DNA of 64,000 bases, taken from contig NZ_CP060010.1 in NCBI RefSeq assembly GCF_017798205.1, positions 372,001 to 436,000 of the forward strand. The letters run 5' to 3'. The number at the start of each line of letters is the position of its first letter. The first letter of the stretch is position 1. A model generated the notes under the pieces. That model was not told where the DNA came from. It ran no database searches and was given only the letters and a program-made list of their open reading frames with translations. Positions 8,707 through 18,120 of the stretch are shown here, piece after piece. The translations under genes and the position numbers were made by a program. The stretch is from Cognatishimia activa. Its GTDB lineage: Bacteria > Pseudomonadota > Alphaproteobacteria > Rhodobacterales > Rhodobacteraceae.

Positions 8707-8820
8707 TCATTGATGAGTCCAGAAGCCGGCGCCCTGGCAAACTATAGATGGGCTGGCGTCACCGATGTCAGCGACCAACAAGCCAACAATGATTGCGGTG
8801 CATAAAACAAATATTCTCAT
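8707..8820 (-). CDS. Small secreted or membrane peptide, 37 residues
   Basis: An ATG at 8820 with AAGGGAG spaced 6 nt upstream opens a 37-codon frame. A basic-hydrophobic segment (MRIFVLCTAIIVGLLVA) is followed by a short tail ending SIVCQGAGFWTHQ. The hydrophobic part would serve as a signal peptide or anchor. The frame extends further upstream, but the longer version has no ribosome binding site and poor composition. I do not recognise a family. It sits alone between gabD and the RND genes. Confidence 0.45.
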   Translation of the reverse strand: MRIFVLCTAIIVGLLVADIGDASPSIVCQGAGFWTHQ

Positions 8821-9088
8821 GAACGACTCCCTTGCTGTGTTGACAGTTAAACGCAGCAACTCAGAGGTTCCGTCGCAAAACACAAAAAAGACCTCCAAAC
8901 AAACTGGACATTTTTTGAATTTTGTATATTTCACCCCCACCAATAGCCAGAAAACCTAGGCAACGCGCAAAACGCGCCTATACGATAGGATGGACTTGCC
9001 TCTGACTTTTGGCCACAAAGCACTATGTCTGAGGCGCGGAATCGCCCCATTTCACCGCATCTCGTAGCACCTGCAAAATGAGCTCCCT

Positions 9089-10120
9089 ATGTTTCGAATT
9101 TTGGCACTCCTTTCCCTTTTGATCTCTACAACTGCACAGGCCCAGGATGCGCCTAAGCTGGTAAAACTGTTCGAGGTCGTCGAAAATCAATCCAGCGTCC
9201 AGCGTCAGTTCTTTGGCCATGTTGCGGCGAAGGAAACCGTAGACCTCGCCTTCCAAGTTGGCGGTCAAGTGGTCGATATCCCTATTGTCGAAGGTCAGCC
9301 TGTTGCACAGGGCGCGCCGATTGCAACGCTGGACGTAGAGCCGTTTCAGCTGGCTCTGGATCAAGCCCGCGTGCAAAAAGACCAAGCAGATCGCACGCTG
9401 GAACGTTTGAAGCAATTACAAGGTGGCGCGGTCAGCCGGGTTTCTGTGGATGACGCTGAAACCCAAGCGAAGCTTGCTGAAATCGCAGTGCGCAACGCGG
9501 AACGGTCCTTGCGGGACGCGCAACTTTCGTCACCCTTTGATGCAATCGTTGCCTCGCGCTTTGTTGCCAACTTCTCAACCATCGGCGCAGGCACACCGGT
9601 TGCGCGTCTGCACGATCTGTCTGAGCTGCGCGTAGAGATCAACGTGCCAGAGGTTCTGTTCCAGCAAGCAGGAGAGAACCCTGACGTTGAGCTGTTCGCC
9701 AAATTCCCGGCCAGCGACGAAATGTTCCCGCTAGAGGTACGCGAATTCAACGCCGAGACGTCCCAAGTCGGGCAAACCTTCCGCATCACACTTGGCATGG
9801 CCCCACCTGCGGGCCTCGTGGTTCTGCCGGGCTCTTCTGTGACCGTCTTCGCGACCCTCAAAGGTCAATCCGCAACAATCCTGATCCCACAATCCTCGGT
9901 CAAAGCGGCCAACGATGGCGCAACGCAAGTGATGTTGTTTAATCCAAACTCCGCAGATGAAGGCACCGTCACGACAGTGCCGGTCTCAATCGCGCCGACC
10001 TCTAATGGCTTGTTTATGGTCACCGAAGGCCTGAACGCGGACCAAGAAATCGTGGCGAGCGGCGTCAACCTTCTATCTGACGGCGACCGCGTCAAACGTT
10101 TCACCGGTTTTTCGAATTGA
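9089..10120 (+). CDS. RND efflux periplasmic adaptor (membrane fusion protein)
   Basis: A 343-residue adaptor with a signal peptide (MFRILALLSLLISTTAQAQ). The order is typical of HlyD/AcrA proteins: a lipoyl half-motif (VDLAFQVGGQVVDIPIVEGQPVAQGAPIATLD, about residues 50-82), a short coiled-coil hairpin (about 90-135), the second lipoyl half (LSSPFDAIVASRFV) and beta-barrel domains. No lipobox cysteine is visible, so it is probably soluble periplasmic rather than a lipoprotein. It joins the inner-membrane pump encoded 8 nt downstream to an outer-membrane channel that is not in the window. Confidence 0.9.
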   Translation: MFRILALLSLLISTTAQAQDAPKLVKLFEVVENQSSVQRQFFGHVAAKETVDLAFQVGGQVVDIPIVEGQPVAQGAPIATLDVEPFQLALDQARVQKDQADRTLERLKQLQGGAVSRVSVDDAETQAKLAEIAVRNAERSLRDAQLSSPFDAIVASRFVANFSTIGAGTPVARLHDLSELRVEINVPEVLFQQAGENPDVELFAKFPASDEMFPLEVREFNAETSQVGQTFRITLGMAPPAGLVVLPGSSVTVFATLKGQSATILIPQSSVKAANDGATQVMLFNPNSADEGTVTTVPVSIAPTSNGLFMVTEGLNADQEIVASGVNLLSDGDRVKRFTGFSN

Positions 10121-10128
10121 GCTGACCC

Positions 10129-13100
10129 ATGAATATCGCGCGCATTTCCATTGATCGCCCGATCCTGACGGGGATCATCATTTTGGGCTGTTTCCTTGGC
10201 GGGCTCTGGGGGTTTTCAACCCTTGGCCGCCTCGAAGATCCGGCCTTCACAATTAAAACTGCTGTGGTCGTCACCCAATACCCCGGTGCCGATGCGATGC
10301 AGGTCGCCAAAGAGGTCTCGGAACCGATTGAATCCGAGATCCAGAAAATGAGCGAGGTCAATCAGGTTCGCTCTATGAACCAACCCGGTCTCAGCTGGAT
10401 CACCGTGGACATGAAAGACACGTTTGACGGTGAGGCCTTGCCGGAAATCTGGACCAAGCTCAGAAACCGCGTGGACGCGGCACCTTTGCCGGATGGAGCA
10501 ATGCGTCCCTTTGTGAATGACGGCTTTGGCGATGTGTTTGGGATCTACTACGCGGTAACGGCTCCGGGCTATACGGATGCCGAGATCTATGAACTCTCGA
10601 CCTTCCTGCGTCGTGAGTTGCTGACCGTAGACGGGGTAGCCGACGTGAACCTGTCGGGTGTGCCCGATGAGGTGATCTATGTGCATCCGGATCCGGTTCT
10701 GACCGCAAACCAGAACATCCCTCCTGCGGCGATCCAAGGTGCGTTGTCGAGTGCCAACTCTGTCCAAGACGGCGGCTCTCTGCAAAGCGTCGACGGTCGG
10801 ACCCTGATCCAAGGCCCAGAAGGCAATGACACCGTTCAGGAAATCGCAGGCCTTACGGTCGGCATTGGCGGTGAGGTTCTGAATCTCTTTGACTTCGCCT
10901 CTGTTGAGCGCAAGCGGGATGAAAATCCGAGCCTAATCATCCGCCACAACCAAGCGGATGCTTTCACCATTGGTGTGGCTGGTCAGGCCAGCGAGAACAT
11001 CGTCGATGTGGGTCACCGAGTAGACGCGAAGCTCACGGAACTCGCGCCCCAGATCCCATTGGGGGTCGAGCTGCAGCCCATCTATCAACAGCACATCGTG
11101 GTCGAAGAGGCCTCTTACGACTTCCTCGTAAACCTCGCCATGTCCGTCGGCATCGTGGTCATCGTTCTGGCGCTCTTTATGGGGCCACGTGCGGCGATTG
11201 TCGTTGGCTCGACGCTCCTGCTGACGGTTGTGGGCACGCTCATGTTCATGGCGTTCTTATCGATTGAGATGGAGCGGATTTCGCTGGGCGCCTTGATCAT
11301 CGCTATGGGGATGCTGGTGGATAACGCCATCGTTGTCGCCGAAGGGATGCAGATATCTATGCGGCGCGGGCTTTCCTCGCGTGATGCCGCGGACGACGTG
11401 GCGAATAAGACGCAGATCCCACTGCTTGGTGCGACGGTGATCGGGATTATGGCCTTTGCGGGCATTGGTCTTAGCCCTGACGCGACGGGCGAATTCCTGT
11501 TCTCGCTCTTTGCCGTGATCGCGATCTCGCTGATGCTGTCGTGGCTGCTGGCGCTGACCGTCACACCGCTTCTGGGTCACTACTTCTTTAAACGTGGTGG
11601 CGGCGGAGACGCGGACGCCTATGACGGGCTGATGTTCCGCGCCTATGCAAGCGTTCTGCGCCTGTCGCTGCGTCTGTGGTGGCTGGTGATCCCTGGGCTT
11701 TTGGCCGTGACCGTCGTGTGCTTTGCGCTCTTTGGGCAGATCAAGCAGCAGTTCTTCCCGGACAGCAATACGCCGCTGTTCTTTGTACACTATAAGCTCG
11801 CGCAAGGCGCTTCGATCCACGAGACCTCACGCGACATTCAGGTGATGGAAGAGTGGCTTGCGACGCAAGAAGACGTGGTGTCGTCCACGGCCTATGTCGG
11901 CCAAGGCGCTGCGCGCTTTATGCTGACCTATCAGGCCGAGGATCCAAACCCGAGCTATGGTCACATCATCGTACGCACAGAAAGCCTCGAAGAAATCGCG
12001 CCTCTGATTGCAGATCTTGAGGAATTTGCAGCAGCAAACCTTCCCCAAGGCGAGCTGCGCGCAAAACGTCTGGCCTTTGGTCCGGGTGGCGGCGATCCAA
12101 TTCAGGTGCGTTTCTCTGGCTCTGATCCTGTTGTCCTGCGCAATCTGGCCAACCAAGCCATGGCACGTCTGCAAGAGGCTTCGCCCAACATCGTTGCCCC
12201 TCGCGTCGACTGGCGCGAGATGGAACAGGTCTTACGTCCGGTCTATGCAACCGAACGCGCACAAGAAGCTGGCATCACGCGTGACGACATAACCGGCGTT
12301 CTGCAATATGCGACGGTTGGCACAAACTCCGGCGTCTACCGCGAAGGGGAGCGTCAAATCCCAATCGTACTGCGCGCGGATCCAGCCGCGGGTCTCTCGT
12401 TGACCGACCACGTGGTCTATTCGCAGAGTGCGAACGCCAATGTGCCGTTTGAACAGGTCACAGATGGTCTGGTGTTTGAAAGCCAGAACACGCTTCTGAT
12501 GCGCCGCGACCGCGTGCTGACAATCACCGTCGGTGCCGACGTCGTCAAAGGCCTGACAGCCGCGCAGGTCCAGACCGAAGTGCAAGAGACTATCGACACG
12601 ATGCCTCTGCCTGCGGGCTACAAAATGGAATGGGGTGGCGAATACGAAAGCTCTCGGGATGCGCAAGCGAGCCTTGCGGGGCAACTGCCGCTGAGCCTGA
12701 TCATCATGGTTCTGATCTCTGTCCTCTTGTTCAACGCGCTACGTCAGCCGCTTATCATCTGGCTCTTGGTGCCGATGTCGGTGAATGGTGTGAGCCTGGC
12801 CCTTCTGGGCAGCGGATTGCCGTTCACTTTTACGGCTCTGCTCGGCCTGCTGTCGCTGTCAGGCATGCTGATCAAGAACGGTATTGTTCTGGTTGAAGAG
12901 ATCGACATCACACGTCGCGCGATGCCGGAACAGTCACTGATGGACTCGATTGTCTCGGCCTCGACCTCGCGATTGCGTCCGGTAATCTTGGCTGCTGCGA
13001 CGACAATCCTGGGGATGACCCCACTGATCTGGGATGCGTTCTTCCAGTCGATGGCAGTGACCATCATGGGCGGTCTGGCCTTTGCCTCGATCCTCACGCT

Positions 13101-13164
13101 GATCGCTGCCCCAGTGTTCTACTGGACCTTCTTTGGGCGCGACCGAAAACGCGCCGCTGCCTAG
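10129..13164 (+). CDS. RND-family efflux pump, inner-membrane permease
   Basis: The 1011-residue length and architecture fit a hydrophobe/amphiphile (HAE1) RND pump with 12 membrane helices and two large periplasmic loops. It starts MNIARISIDRPILTG, the usual N-terminal amphipathic segment before TM1. The proton-relay helix reads GMLVDNAIVVAEG: Asp398 is kept, but the second aspartate of AcrB is Asn399, as in many relatives of this branch. The second half repeats the fold (SLSGMLIKNGIVLVEEID, TTILGMTPL). Substrates cannot be inferred. It forms an operon with the adaptor and ends at a strong terminator. Confidence 0.92.
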   Translation: MNIARISIDRPILTGIIILGCFLGGLWGFSTLGRLEDPAFTIKTAVVVTQYPGADAMQVAKEVSEPIESEIQKMSEVNQVRSMNQPGLSWITVDMKDTFDGEALPEIWTKLRNRVDAAPLPDGAMRPFVNDGFGDVFGIYYAVTAPGYTDAEIYELSTFLRRELLTVDGVADVNLSGVPDEVIYVHPDPVLTANQNIPPAAIQGALSSANSVQDGGSLQSVDGRTLIQGPEGNDTVQEIAGLTVGIGGEVLNLFDFASVERKRDENPSLIIRHNQADAFTIGVAGQASENIVDVGHRVDAKLTELAPQIPLGVELQPIYQQHIVVEEASYDFLVNLAMSVGIVVIVLALFMGPRAAIVVGSTLLLTVVGTLMFMAFLSIEMERISLGALIIAMGMLVDNAIVVAEGMQISMRRGLSSRDAADDVANKTQIPLLGATVIGIMAFAGIGLSPDATGEFLFSLFAVIAISLMLSWLLALTVTPLLGHYFFKRGGGGDADAYDGLMFRAYASVLRLSLRLWWLVIPGLLAVTVVCFALFGQIKQQFFPDSNTPLFFVHYKLAQGASIHETSRDIQVMEEWLATQEDVVSSTAYVGQGAARFMLTYQAEDPNPSYGHIIVRTESLEEIAPLIADLEEFAAANLPQGELRAKRLAFGPGGGDPIQVRFSGSDPVVLRNLANQAMARLQEASPNIVAPRVDWREMEQVLRPVYATERAQEAGITRDDITGVLQYATVGTNSGVYREGERQIPIVLRADPAAGLSLTDHVVYSQSANANVPFEQVTDGLVFESQNTLLMRRDRVLTITVGADVVKGLTAAQVQTEVQETIDTMPLPAGYKMEWGGEYESSRDAQASLAGQLPLSLIIMVLISVLLFNALRQPLIIWLLVPMSVNGVSLALLGSGLPFTFTALLGLLSLSGMLIKNGIVLVEEIDITRRAMPEQSLMDSIVSASTSRLRPVILAAATTILGMTPLIWDAFFQSMAVTIMGGLAFASILTLIAAPVFYWTFFGRDRKRAAA

Positions 13165-13186
13165 GTCCAGGCTCTAAACATCCAAG

Positions 13187-13215
13187 CGCGCGGCAGCCTC
13201 CTGCCGCGCGTTTTT
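13187..13215 (+). terminator. Rho-independent terminator after the RND operon
   Basis: A perfect 10-bp GC-rich stem (CGCGCGGCAG / CTGCCGCGCG) with a 4-nt loop is followed directly by TTTTT. It lies 22 nt past the RND stop and 1 nt before the end of the convergent BASS gene. Confidence 0.9.
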
Positions 13216-14136
13216 CTATGCGGGAACTAGGTCGCGGCGCGCGAACAACATGGCCACGGTGATCCCCGACAGCAAATGCCAGATGCCCCAAAAGGCCGCG
13301 ACGACGGCCATGCCTCCGAGTCCGCTAAAGAACCCAAAGATCAGGATCAGGCCGAGTCCAGAGTTCTGAATACCTGTCTCAATTGTCACGGCACGGCGGT
13401 CAAAGGCAGAGAGCCCCGCAATCGTCGCAATGCTATACCCCCCGATCAAAGCCAATGCGTTGTGCACCAAAACCAGTCCTGCCACGACACCGGCATATTG
13501 CAGGAACAGACTCCAGTTTGCCCCCAATGCAATCACAATAAAGGCCACGAAAATCCCCATCGACAGATATTGCATCGGCACGCGAATACGCGCTGTAATA
13601 TCCGGCCTACGCGCATTCAGCGCGACGCCTAAACAGAGCGGAAGCACCAACATCAATCCGACTGTTATGGCAACAGACACGGGATCAATAGACGTAGCTC
13701 TCAGGATTTCCCGGGTCGGCCCATAGAGGCTGCCCCAAAAGGCGATATTGAATGGGGTCAGAATAATCGCGCCAACAGTGGCGAAGGCCGTCATCGACAC
13801 AGACAAAGCAACGTTGCCTTTGGCGCGATGGGTCATGAAGTTGCTGACATTCCCGCCCGGACAGGCCGCGACCAGCATCAATCCCAGTGCAATAGACGGC
13901 TGAGGCGCGACCACCAGTATCATGCAAAAGGTCAATGCAGGCAGCAAAAGAAACTGCGAGACGATACCTGTGATTAAAGGTTTTGGCGCTGTGAACAGAC
14001 GTTTGAAATCGGCGACCTTCAGATCAATCGCGATCGAAAACATGACGATCGCCAAGATCCCATTCAGGATCTGCAACCCTGTTGGCGAAAAATTCAAGAC
14101 AACGTCGTCTACGCCCGCCACCATTAAAATCGACAT
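13216..14136 (-). CDS. BASS-family (bile acid:sodium symporter) membrane transporter
   Basis: A 306-residue polytopic membrane protein of the bile acid/sodium symporter superfamily. About nine to ten hydrophobic segments are visible. Family hallmarks include PLITGIVSQFLLLPALTF, the substrate-crossover ACPGGNVSNFMTHRAKGN and ETGIQNSGLGLILI. Bacterial members import organic anions such as pantoate or keto acids with sodium; the substrate here is unknown. The ATG at 14136 is preferred over a GTG four codons upstream because GGGAGG is well spaced for the ATG and touches the GTG. Confidence 0.88.
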   Translation of the reverse strand: MSILMVAGVDDVVLNFSPTGLQILNGILAIVMFSIAIDLKVADFKRLFTAPKPLITGIVSQFLLLPALTFCMILVVAPQPSIALGLMLVAACPGGNVSNFMTHRAKGNVALSVSMTAFATVGAIILTPFNIAFWGSLYGPTREILRATSIDPVSVAITVGLMLVLPLCLGVALNARRPDITARIRVPMQYLSMGIFVAFIVIALGANWSLFLQYAGVVAGLVLVHNALALIGGYSIATIAGLSAFDRRAVTIETGIQNSGLGLILIFGFFSGLGGMAVVAAFWGIWHLLSGITVAMLFARRDLVPA

Positions 14137-14305
14137 GAAACCCCTCACCTCCCAGTCGCAACCTGTCTATGCAGGCTCAACCAAGCTGGCCTGTTGCCAA
14201 CGATCTGTCAAATTTGTTGAACCCGAACCTTCAGGTCGGGAAATCAAGCATTCTCAAATGCAGCTTTCGTGATATGTTAATTGTCAGACAATCACGGAGC
14301 CCCAT

Positions 14306-15196
14306 TTGACCACGCAAAACACCGAACATCCGATGGACGAGCTGTTGCGTGCCCGTCTTCGGATTCCTGAAGGTGCGGATCTGCCTTTGGCGATCTTGCG
14401 AGGTTTTTTGTATTCGGTCGATGCGATCCTGCGGACGACCACGGGGCAGCCGTTCTTCGCGCTGCGAGAAGCCGAAGAGGTGCTACGCGACCTCAAGGGC
14501 AAAACAGGACCTGCGCTGATTGACGCAATGCTTGCCAGAAATGGCGGCACCACCCTGACTGCACATGGTCTAGAGAATGTTCCCACCGAAGGCCCTGTGA
14601 TCATTGGGTCTACCCATCCCATCGGCACCTTTGACTTCCTCGCGCATGCTGGCGCCTTAAAAGATCATAGACCCGACCTGAAGGTCGTCGCCAATCGAGA
14701 AGCCGAACGTTTTCTGGGCAAGGATGGCATCATTCCCGTCGACTTTGATCGCAGCGACAAAGTGCTGACGGCGCGTCAAACCCGCGATGGCATGGTGTCT
14801 CACTTGCGCGATGGTGGGGCGATGCTGATCTTTGGATCGGGAAAAGTGCCAGATATGAAGGATGGGCTTCTCAAAGAACCTCCTTGGCGTCCCGGCATCA
14901 CACGTATGTCCAAAGAGTGCGACGTGCCGATTATTCCCGCCTCGCCAGATATGCGTAATTCGATCCACTATTATCGCACCCGAAAAATCGCGCGTATCCT
15001 GAGCTTTAACAATGCCTATATCGGCCGCGAATTTGCGTCCCTGCGCTATTCGTCCGAACTCTTGTCGAAACTCGGCGGAAGCTATGACCTTCACTACGGC
15101 CCAGCCGTCGAACCGGGGACGGCACCGCATGTGTTGCAAAAAATCGCTGAAGACCTCGTACCCGGCCTTTATCAGCCAATCGAGTCTGCCACTTAA
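14306..15196 (+). CDS. PlsC-like glycerolipid/lysophospholipid acyltransferase
   Basis: A 296-residue protein of the PlsC acyltransferase superfamily. The acyl-acceptor motif region reads STHPIGTFD (residues 101-109), related to but spaced differently from the canonical HX4D. GSGKVPDMKDG near residue 176-186 is in the position of the FPEGxR motif. No clear N-terminal membrane anchor is visible. Such enzymes acylate lysophosphatidate or amino-lipid precursors at the inner membrane. The start is a TTG with GGAG spaced 8 nt; an ATG ten codons in is an alternative. It is divergent from the BASS gene and seems monocistronic. Confidence 0.7.
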   Translation: MTTQNTEHPMDELLRARLRIPEGADLPLAILRGFLYSVDAILRTTTGQPFFALREAEEVLRDLKGKTGPALIDAMLARNGGTTLTAHGLENVPTEGPVIIGSTHPIGTFDFLAHAGALKDHRPDLKVVANREAERFLGKDGIIPVDFDRSDKVLTARQTRDGMVSHLRDGGAMLIFGSGKVPDMKDGLLKEPPWRPGITRMSKECDVPIIPASPDMRNSIHYYRTRKIARILSFNNAYIGREFASLRYSSELLSKLGGSYDLHYGPAVEPGTAPHVLQKIAEDLVPGLYQPIESAT

Positions 15197-15315
15197 AACA
15201 GCAGGACATCAGTTGCGACGAACAAAACGCCTTAAAGTCGCCTATTCGCCAATGTAAACGCAGACTTAACTCGCTTATCGTAGATTTGAGGAGTTAACGA
15301 GTTTGGATCCCGGTT

Positions 15316-16356
15316 TTGGCGAACTTCACGCTGCAATACGTTTATCAAGTGTCGGATTTTGATCAGTCCGGCAGCAATCAGGCTCCACCGAATGAGTCTG
15401 GTGCAAAGGCTGCTGGCACGCCGCCATTCAACCTTCAACTGGATGCCGATGCGGGACCTCAACAACTGACAATCTCTGACACGGATGACAGTGGTTTTGA
15501 CGAAATCAACAGCGCCGGGCAAACCCTCCAGTCAGACATTACTTTGGATGGGGTGACCTATCCGGCGGGGTCAAAAGTCGTGGTCAACTATGAAATCATC
15601 ACCGATGACGGGTTTTCTGGCTTTTCGATCACGATTGGTGACAACAACAGCGGCAAAAACGTCACCACCGCGTTTGTTTCGACTGAACCGATGGAACCTG
15701 GTGAGCTCTACACATTCACTTCCGAGTACAACATCGGGCGCGGCGAGAGGGACTACGCCGACTTCGCCTGCTTTGCGCAAGGAACGCTTATTCGGGGCGT
15801 GGATAGGGATATTCCCGTGCAGGATCTGCGTGACGGAGACATTATCCAAACCGAGAACGGCCCCAAACCCATTCGCAAAATTCTGTGTCGACGACTTACA
15901 CGTCGGAATCTACGTAAGACTCCGAACATGCGCCCCATTCGTTTGGTTGCAGGGTGCTTGGGCATGGGGTTACCAAGCACGGATCTGCTATTGTCACCTC
16001 AGCATCGCTTGCTGGTGTCATCGGGCAAGCGCCAGCTGCTTTCCGGGGCCACCGAGGCCCTGCTGCCTGCCAAGAAACTGACGTCTCTGCCCGGTGTCTT
16101 TGTGGACGAAGGGGTGCGCGCGGTGACCTATTTCCACATCCTGCTTGAGGCGCATGAGGTCATATATGCGAATGACGCGCCGACGGAGTCGCTTTATCTT
16201 GGCACTTTCGGCCTTGCGGCTTTATCCCAGCTTCAACGCATTGAACTGCTGGGCCTTTTCCCCGAGATCACCGATCCGGATTTCGAATGGCCCCATGCAA
16301 GGCCTGCTCTGCGCCCGAAACAGCAAGAGCGCCTGATCGCCCGCCTTTCGCGGTAA
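15316..16356 (+). CDS. Hint-domain (hedgehog/intein-type) protein
   Basis: The 346-residue product has an acidic, beta-rich N-terminal domain (residues 1-150) and a C-terminal Hint domain starting at Cys152 (ACFAQGTLIRG). The Hint hallmarks PVQDLRDGDIIQT, SPQHRLLV and FHILLEAHEVIYAN are intact. In Rhodobacterales such stand-alone Hint proteins are common and often accompany RTX-like exported proteins; their role and any self-cleavage are unproven. No signal peptide is seen. The start is a TTG giving MANFTLQYVY; its ribosome binding site is poor, since GAGGAG at 15288 is about 22 nt away. Confidence 0.8.
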   Translation: MANFTLQYVYQVSDFDQSGSNQAPPNESGAKAAGTPPFNLQLDADAGPQQLTISDTDDSGFDEINSAGQTLQSDITLDGVTYPAGSKVVVNYEIITDDGFSGFSITIGDNNSGKNVTTAFVSTEPMEPGELYTFTSEYNIGRGERDYADFACFAQGTLIRGVDRDIPVQDLRDGDIIQTENGPKPIRKILCRRLTRRNLRKTPNMRPIRLVAGCLGMGLPSTDLLLSPQHRLLVSSGKRQLLSGATEALLPAKKLTSLPGVFVDEGVRAVTYFHILLEAHEVIYANDAPTESLYLGTFGLAALSQLQRIELLGLFPEITDPDFEWPHARPALRPKQQERLIARLSR

Positions 16357-16431
16357 GGCTGACGACAGCCTTTCGCCATGCGCCAAGCCTCTCTATAACT
16401 CAGCCCAATGGGTATCGCCCAAGGAGGAGCC

Positions 16432-16797
16432 ATGTTCGCGCGGTTAAAACATCTTTGGTCCACGCGGCGCGTGCCGTTCCTTGTGTTTTTCGGTTCTCTT
16501 GCAGTGGCCTTGTGGTTTGCGGGAAATTTTGTGGCCGAAGTGATCTACTGGAACGACCCACGCCATAAAAACCAGGCACTAGAGCCATGGATGACGCCGC
16601 GCTACGTCCAACACTCCTACGCGCTGAGGCCAAAAACCGTCGCAGAGATTCTTGGGATCGACCACCCCTTTCCCGCTCGAATGCGCATGTCTGACATCGT
16701 TGCCGAGACGGGCCAAAGCTATGATGCGCTGACCGACGAGCTGCGGGCACAAGCCGCGATCGAAAAGGCTGAGCGGAAGGCGCGCGGAGATGAGTGA
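16432..16797 (+). CDS. Small single-span membrane protein of unknown function
   Basis: A 121-residue protein starting at the ATG preceded by AAGGAGGAGCC. One membrane helix (VPFLVFFGSLAVALWFAGNFV, about residues 17-37) is followed by a soluble tail of about 80 residues with a charged helical end. The sequence WMTPRYVQHSYALRPKTVAEILG suggests a conserved segment. The gene overlaps the start of the DedA gene by 8 nt, so they are translationally coupled and probably act together at the membrane. No family was recognised. Confidence 0.75.
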   Translation: MFARLKHLWSTRRVPFLVFFGSLAVALWFAGNFVAEVIYWNDPRHKNQALEPWMTPRYVQHSYALRPKTVAEILGIDHPFPARMRMSDIVAETGQSYDALTDELRAQAAIEKAERKARGDE

Positions 16798-17416
16798 CAC
16801 GCTGATCGGGCTTCTGCCGCTGTATGGGGCCTATATTATCGCGCTGATCGTGGGTCTGAGCGCCATGGCTATCACCCTACCCGCATCGGTCCTGGTTGCC
16901 ACAGCCGGGGGCTTTGCCGCCGCAGGAGACCTGGCGCTTTGGCAGGTCGGTTTGGGGGCCTTCATCGGCTTTAGCATCGGCGATCAATGCGCGTTTTTTC
17001 TGGCGAGGTCCAAGGGGCCATGGATCATGGGCAAGCTTAAGTCCAGCAGCAGCCGAGCGAAACTGATTGACCGCGCCGAAGGCTTTTTGACCCGAAACGG
17101 CATTGCCGCCGTTTTGCTGTCGCGCACAGTGCTCAGCCCGCTTGGCCCCTATGTAACCTATATCAGTGGCGCAATTGGCCTGGGCTGGGTCAAGTTCACA
17201 AGCGCAGCCATGGTAGGTGCCGCCCTTTGGTCCGGTGCCTACAGCTATTTGGGCTATGTCTTTGCAGGCAATATCAGCCAGATTTCTTCTGCACTTGGCA
17301 ACGCTTTGGGCTTTATCGCGGCGGCTGGTGTTTTGGTCGGCAGTGGCTATTGGCTCTTTCGACGGCCCTCGGCGGACAGCAAAGCCGCCGAGACCGCACC
17401 CGAGGAGAGCGTTTAA
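16790..17416 (+). CDS. DedA-family (VTT domain) membrane protein
   Basis: The 208-residue product carries a VTT/DedA domain: the reentrant-helix region (ATAGGFAAAGDLALWQVGLGAFIGFSIGDQCAFFLARSKG), FLTRNGIAAVLLSRTVLSPLGPYVTYISGA and the C-terminal helices. The basic-and-proline segment with SRTVLSPLGP matches the conserved [FY]xRhhPxxR-like region in position, though the final arginine is absent. DedA proteins are linked to lipid scrambling and membrane homeostasis. It is coupled to the small membrane protein upstream and converges on a LuxR-type regulator, the two genes overlapping by 4 nt. Confidence 0.85.
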   Translation: MSDTLIGLLPLYGAYIIALIVGLSAMAITLPASVLVATAGGFAAAGDLALWQVGLGAFIGFSIGDQCAFFLARSKGPWIMGKLKSSSSRAKLIDRAEGFLTRNGIAAVLLSRTVLSPLGPYVTYISGAIGLGWVKFTSAAMVGAALWSGAYSYLGYVFAGNISQISSALGNALGFIAAAGVLVGSGYWLFRRPSADSKAAETAPEESV

Positions 17417-17901
17417 GCCACCGACGCCCCTTCGCTGAGCTCTTCAAGAAAGGCGCTTAGCAGCTGAGCTTTGCCCGCATAGCCGGATTTCTTGTAGATC
17501 GAGTTGGTCTGAGCCTTGATGGTGCCCTGCTTTGAGTCTCGGATCTCGGCGATTTCAGCGATGCTGCATCCCTTAAGGATCAGGCGCGTCACTTCACGCT
17601 CGGCCTCTGAAAACTGCCAATCTTCGAAGTGCGCATCCAACATATCTCGGAATGCACTTGAAGCATGCGAGATCTTATACTCCAGCGTTTGCTGATATTT
17701 GCGCATGCGATAGGTGTCGATCGCAACGATGATTGTAGAGACCACCAGCGCCAGCAGGATTAAGAACTCGGCGACCTCAAACAACATGGAATCGTCCGCA
17801 TCCTCCATCCCCAAGAGGCCCAACAGCTCTTCGATGAGCATGAGCATACCAAAGGCGAAGGCAGAGCCGATCGCATAGATCAATCGTTTAGAGTTTGGCA
17901 T
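17413..17901 (-). CDS. Membrane-tethered LuxR-type HTH transcriptional regulator
   Basis: A 162-residue protein with two predicted membrane helices at the N-terminus (about residues 7-32 and 42-65), a short linker and a C-terminal LuxR-type helix-turn-helix (LSEAEREVTRLILKGCSIAEIAEIRDSKQGTIKAQTNSIYKKSG, where the first residue reads FSEAE). The HTH keeps the glutamate and GTIKAQ recognition features. A DNA-binding domain fixed to the membrane without a receiver or ligand domain implies sensing through the membrane segment. Its target genes are unknown. A large intergenic region with a perfect dyad lies upstream. Confidence 0.8.
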   Translation of the reverse strand: MPNSKRLIYAIGSAFAFGMLMLIEELLGLLGMEDADDSMLFEVAEFLILLALVVSTIIVAIDTYRMRKYQQTLEYKISHASSAFRDMLDAHFEDWQFSEAEREVTRLILKGCSIAEIAEIRDSKQGTIKAQTNSIYKKSGYAGKAQLLSAFLEELSEGASVA

Positions 17902-18120
17902 TTATCTTCTCACCAAAGTTTTCGGGAATGGCATTGCGGGACGGGTACAAAATTCATCTTTACGTTGCAACTCGCCGAACTCAAAGTAGCATTTCGTTCG
18001 AAGATTGACAGGTTTTGACCCATGGTTTTTGGGATGAGCGTTTTCTAGATGTAAGTGGTACAAACTGAAAACAGCAAATGTGATATTTATAACCTTTGTT
18101 TAGCGCCTGCCCGCTTACCT

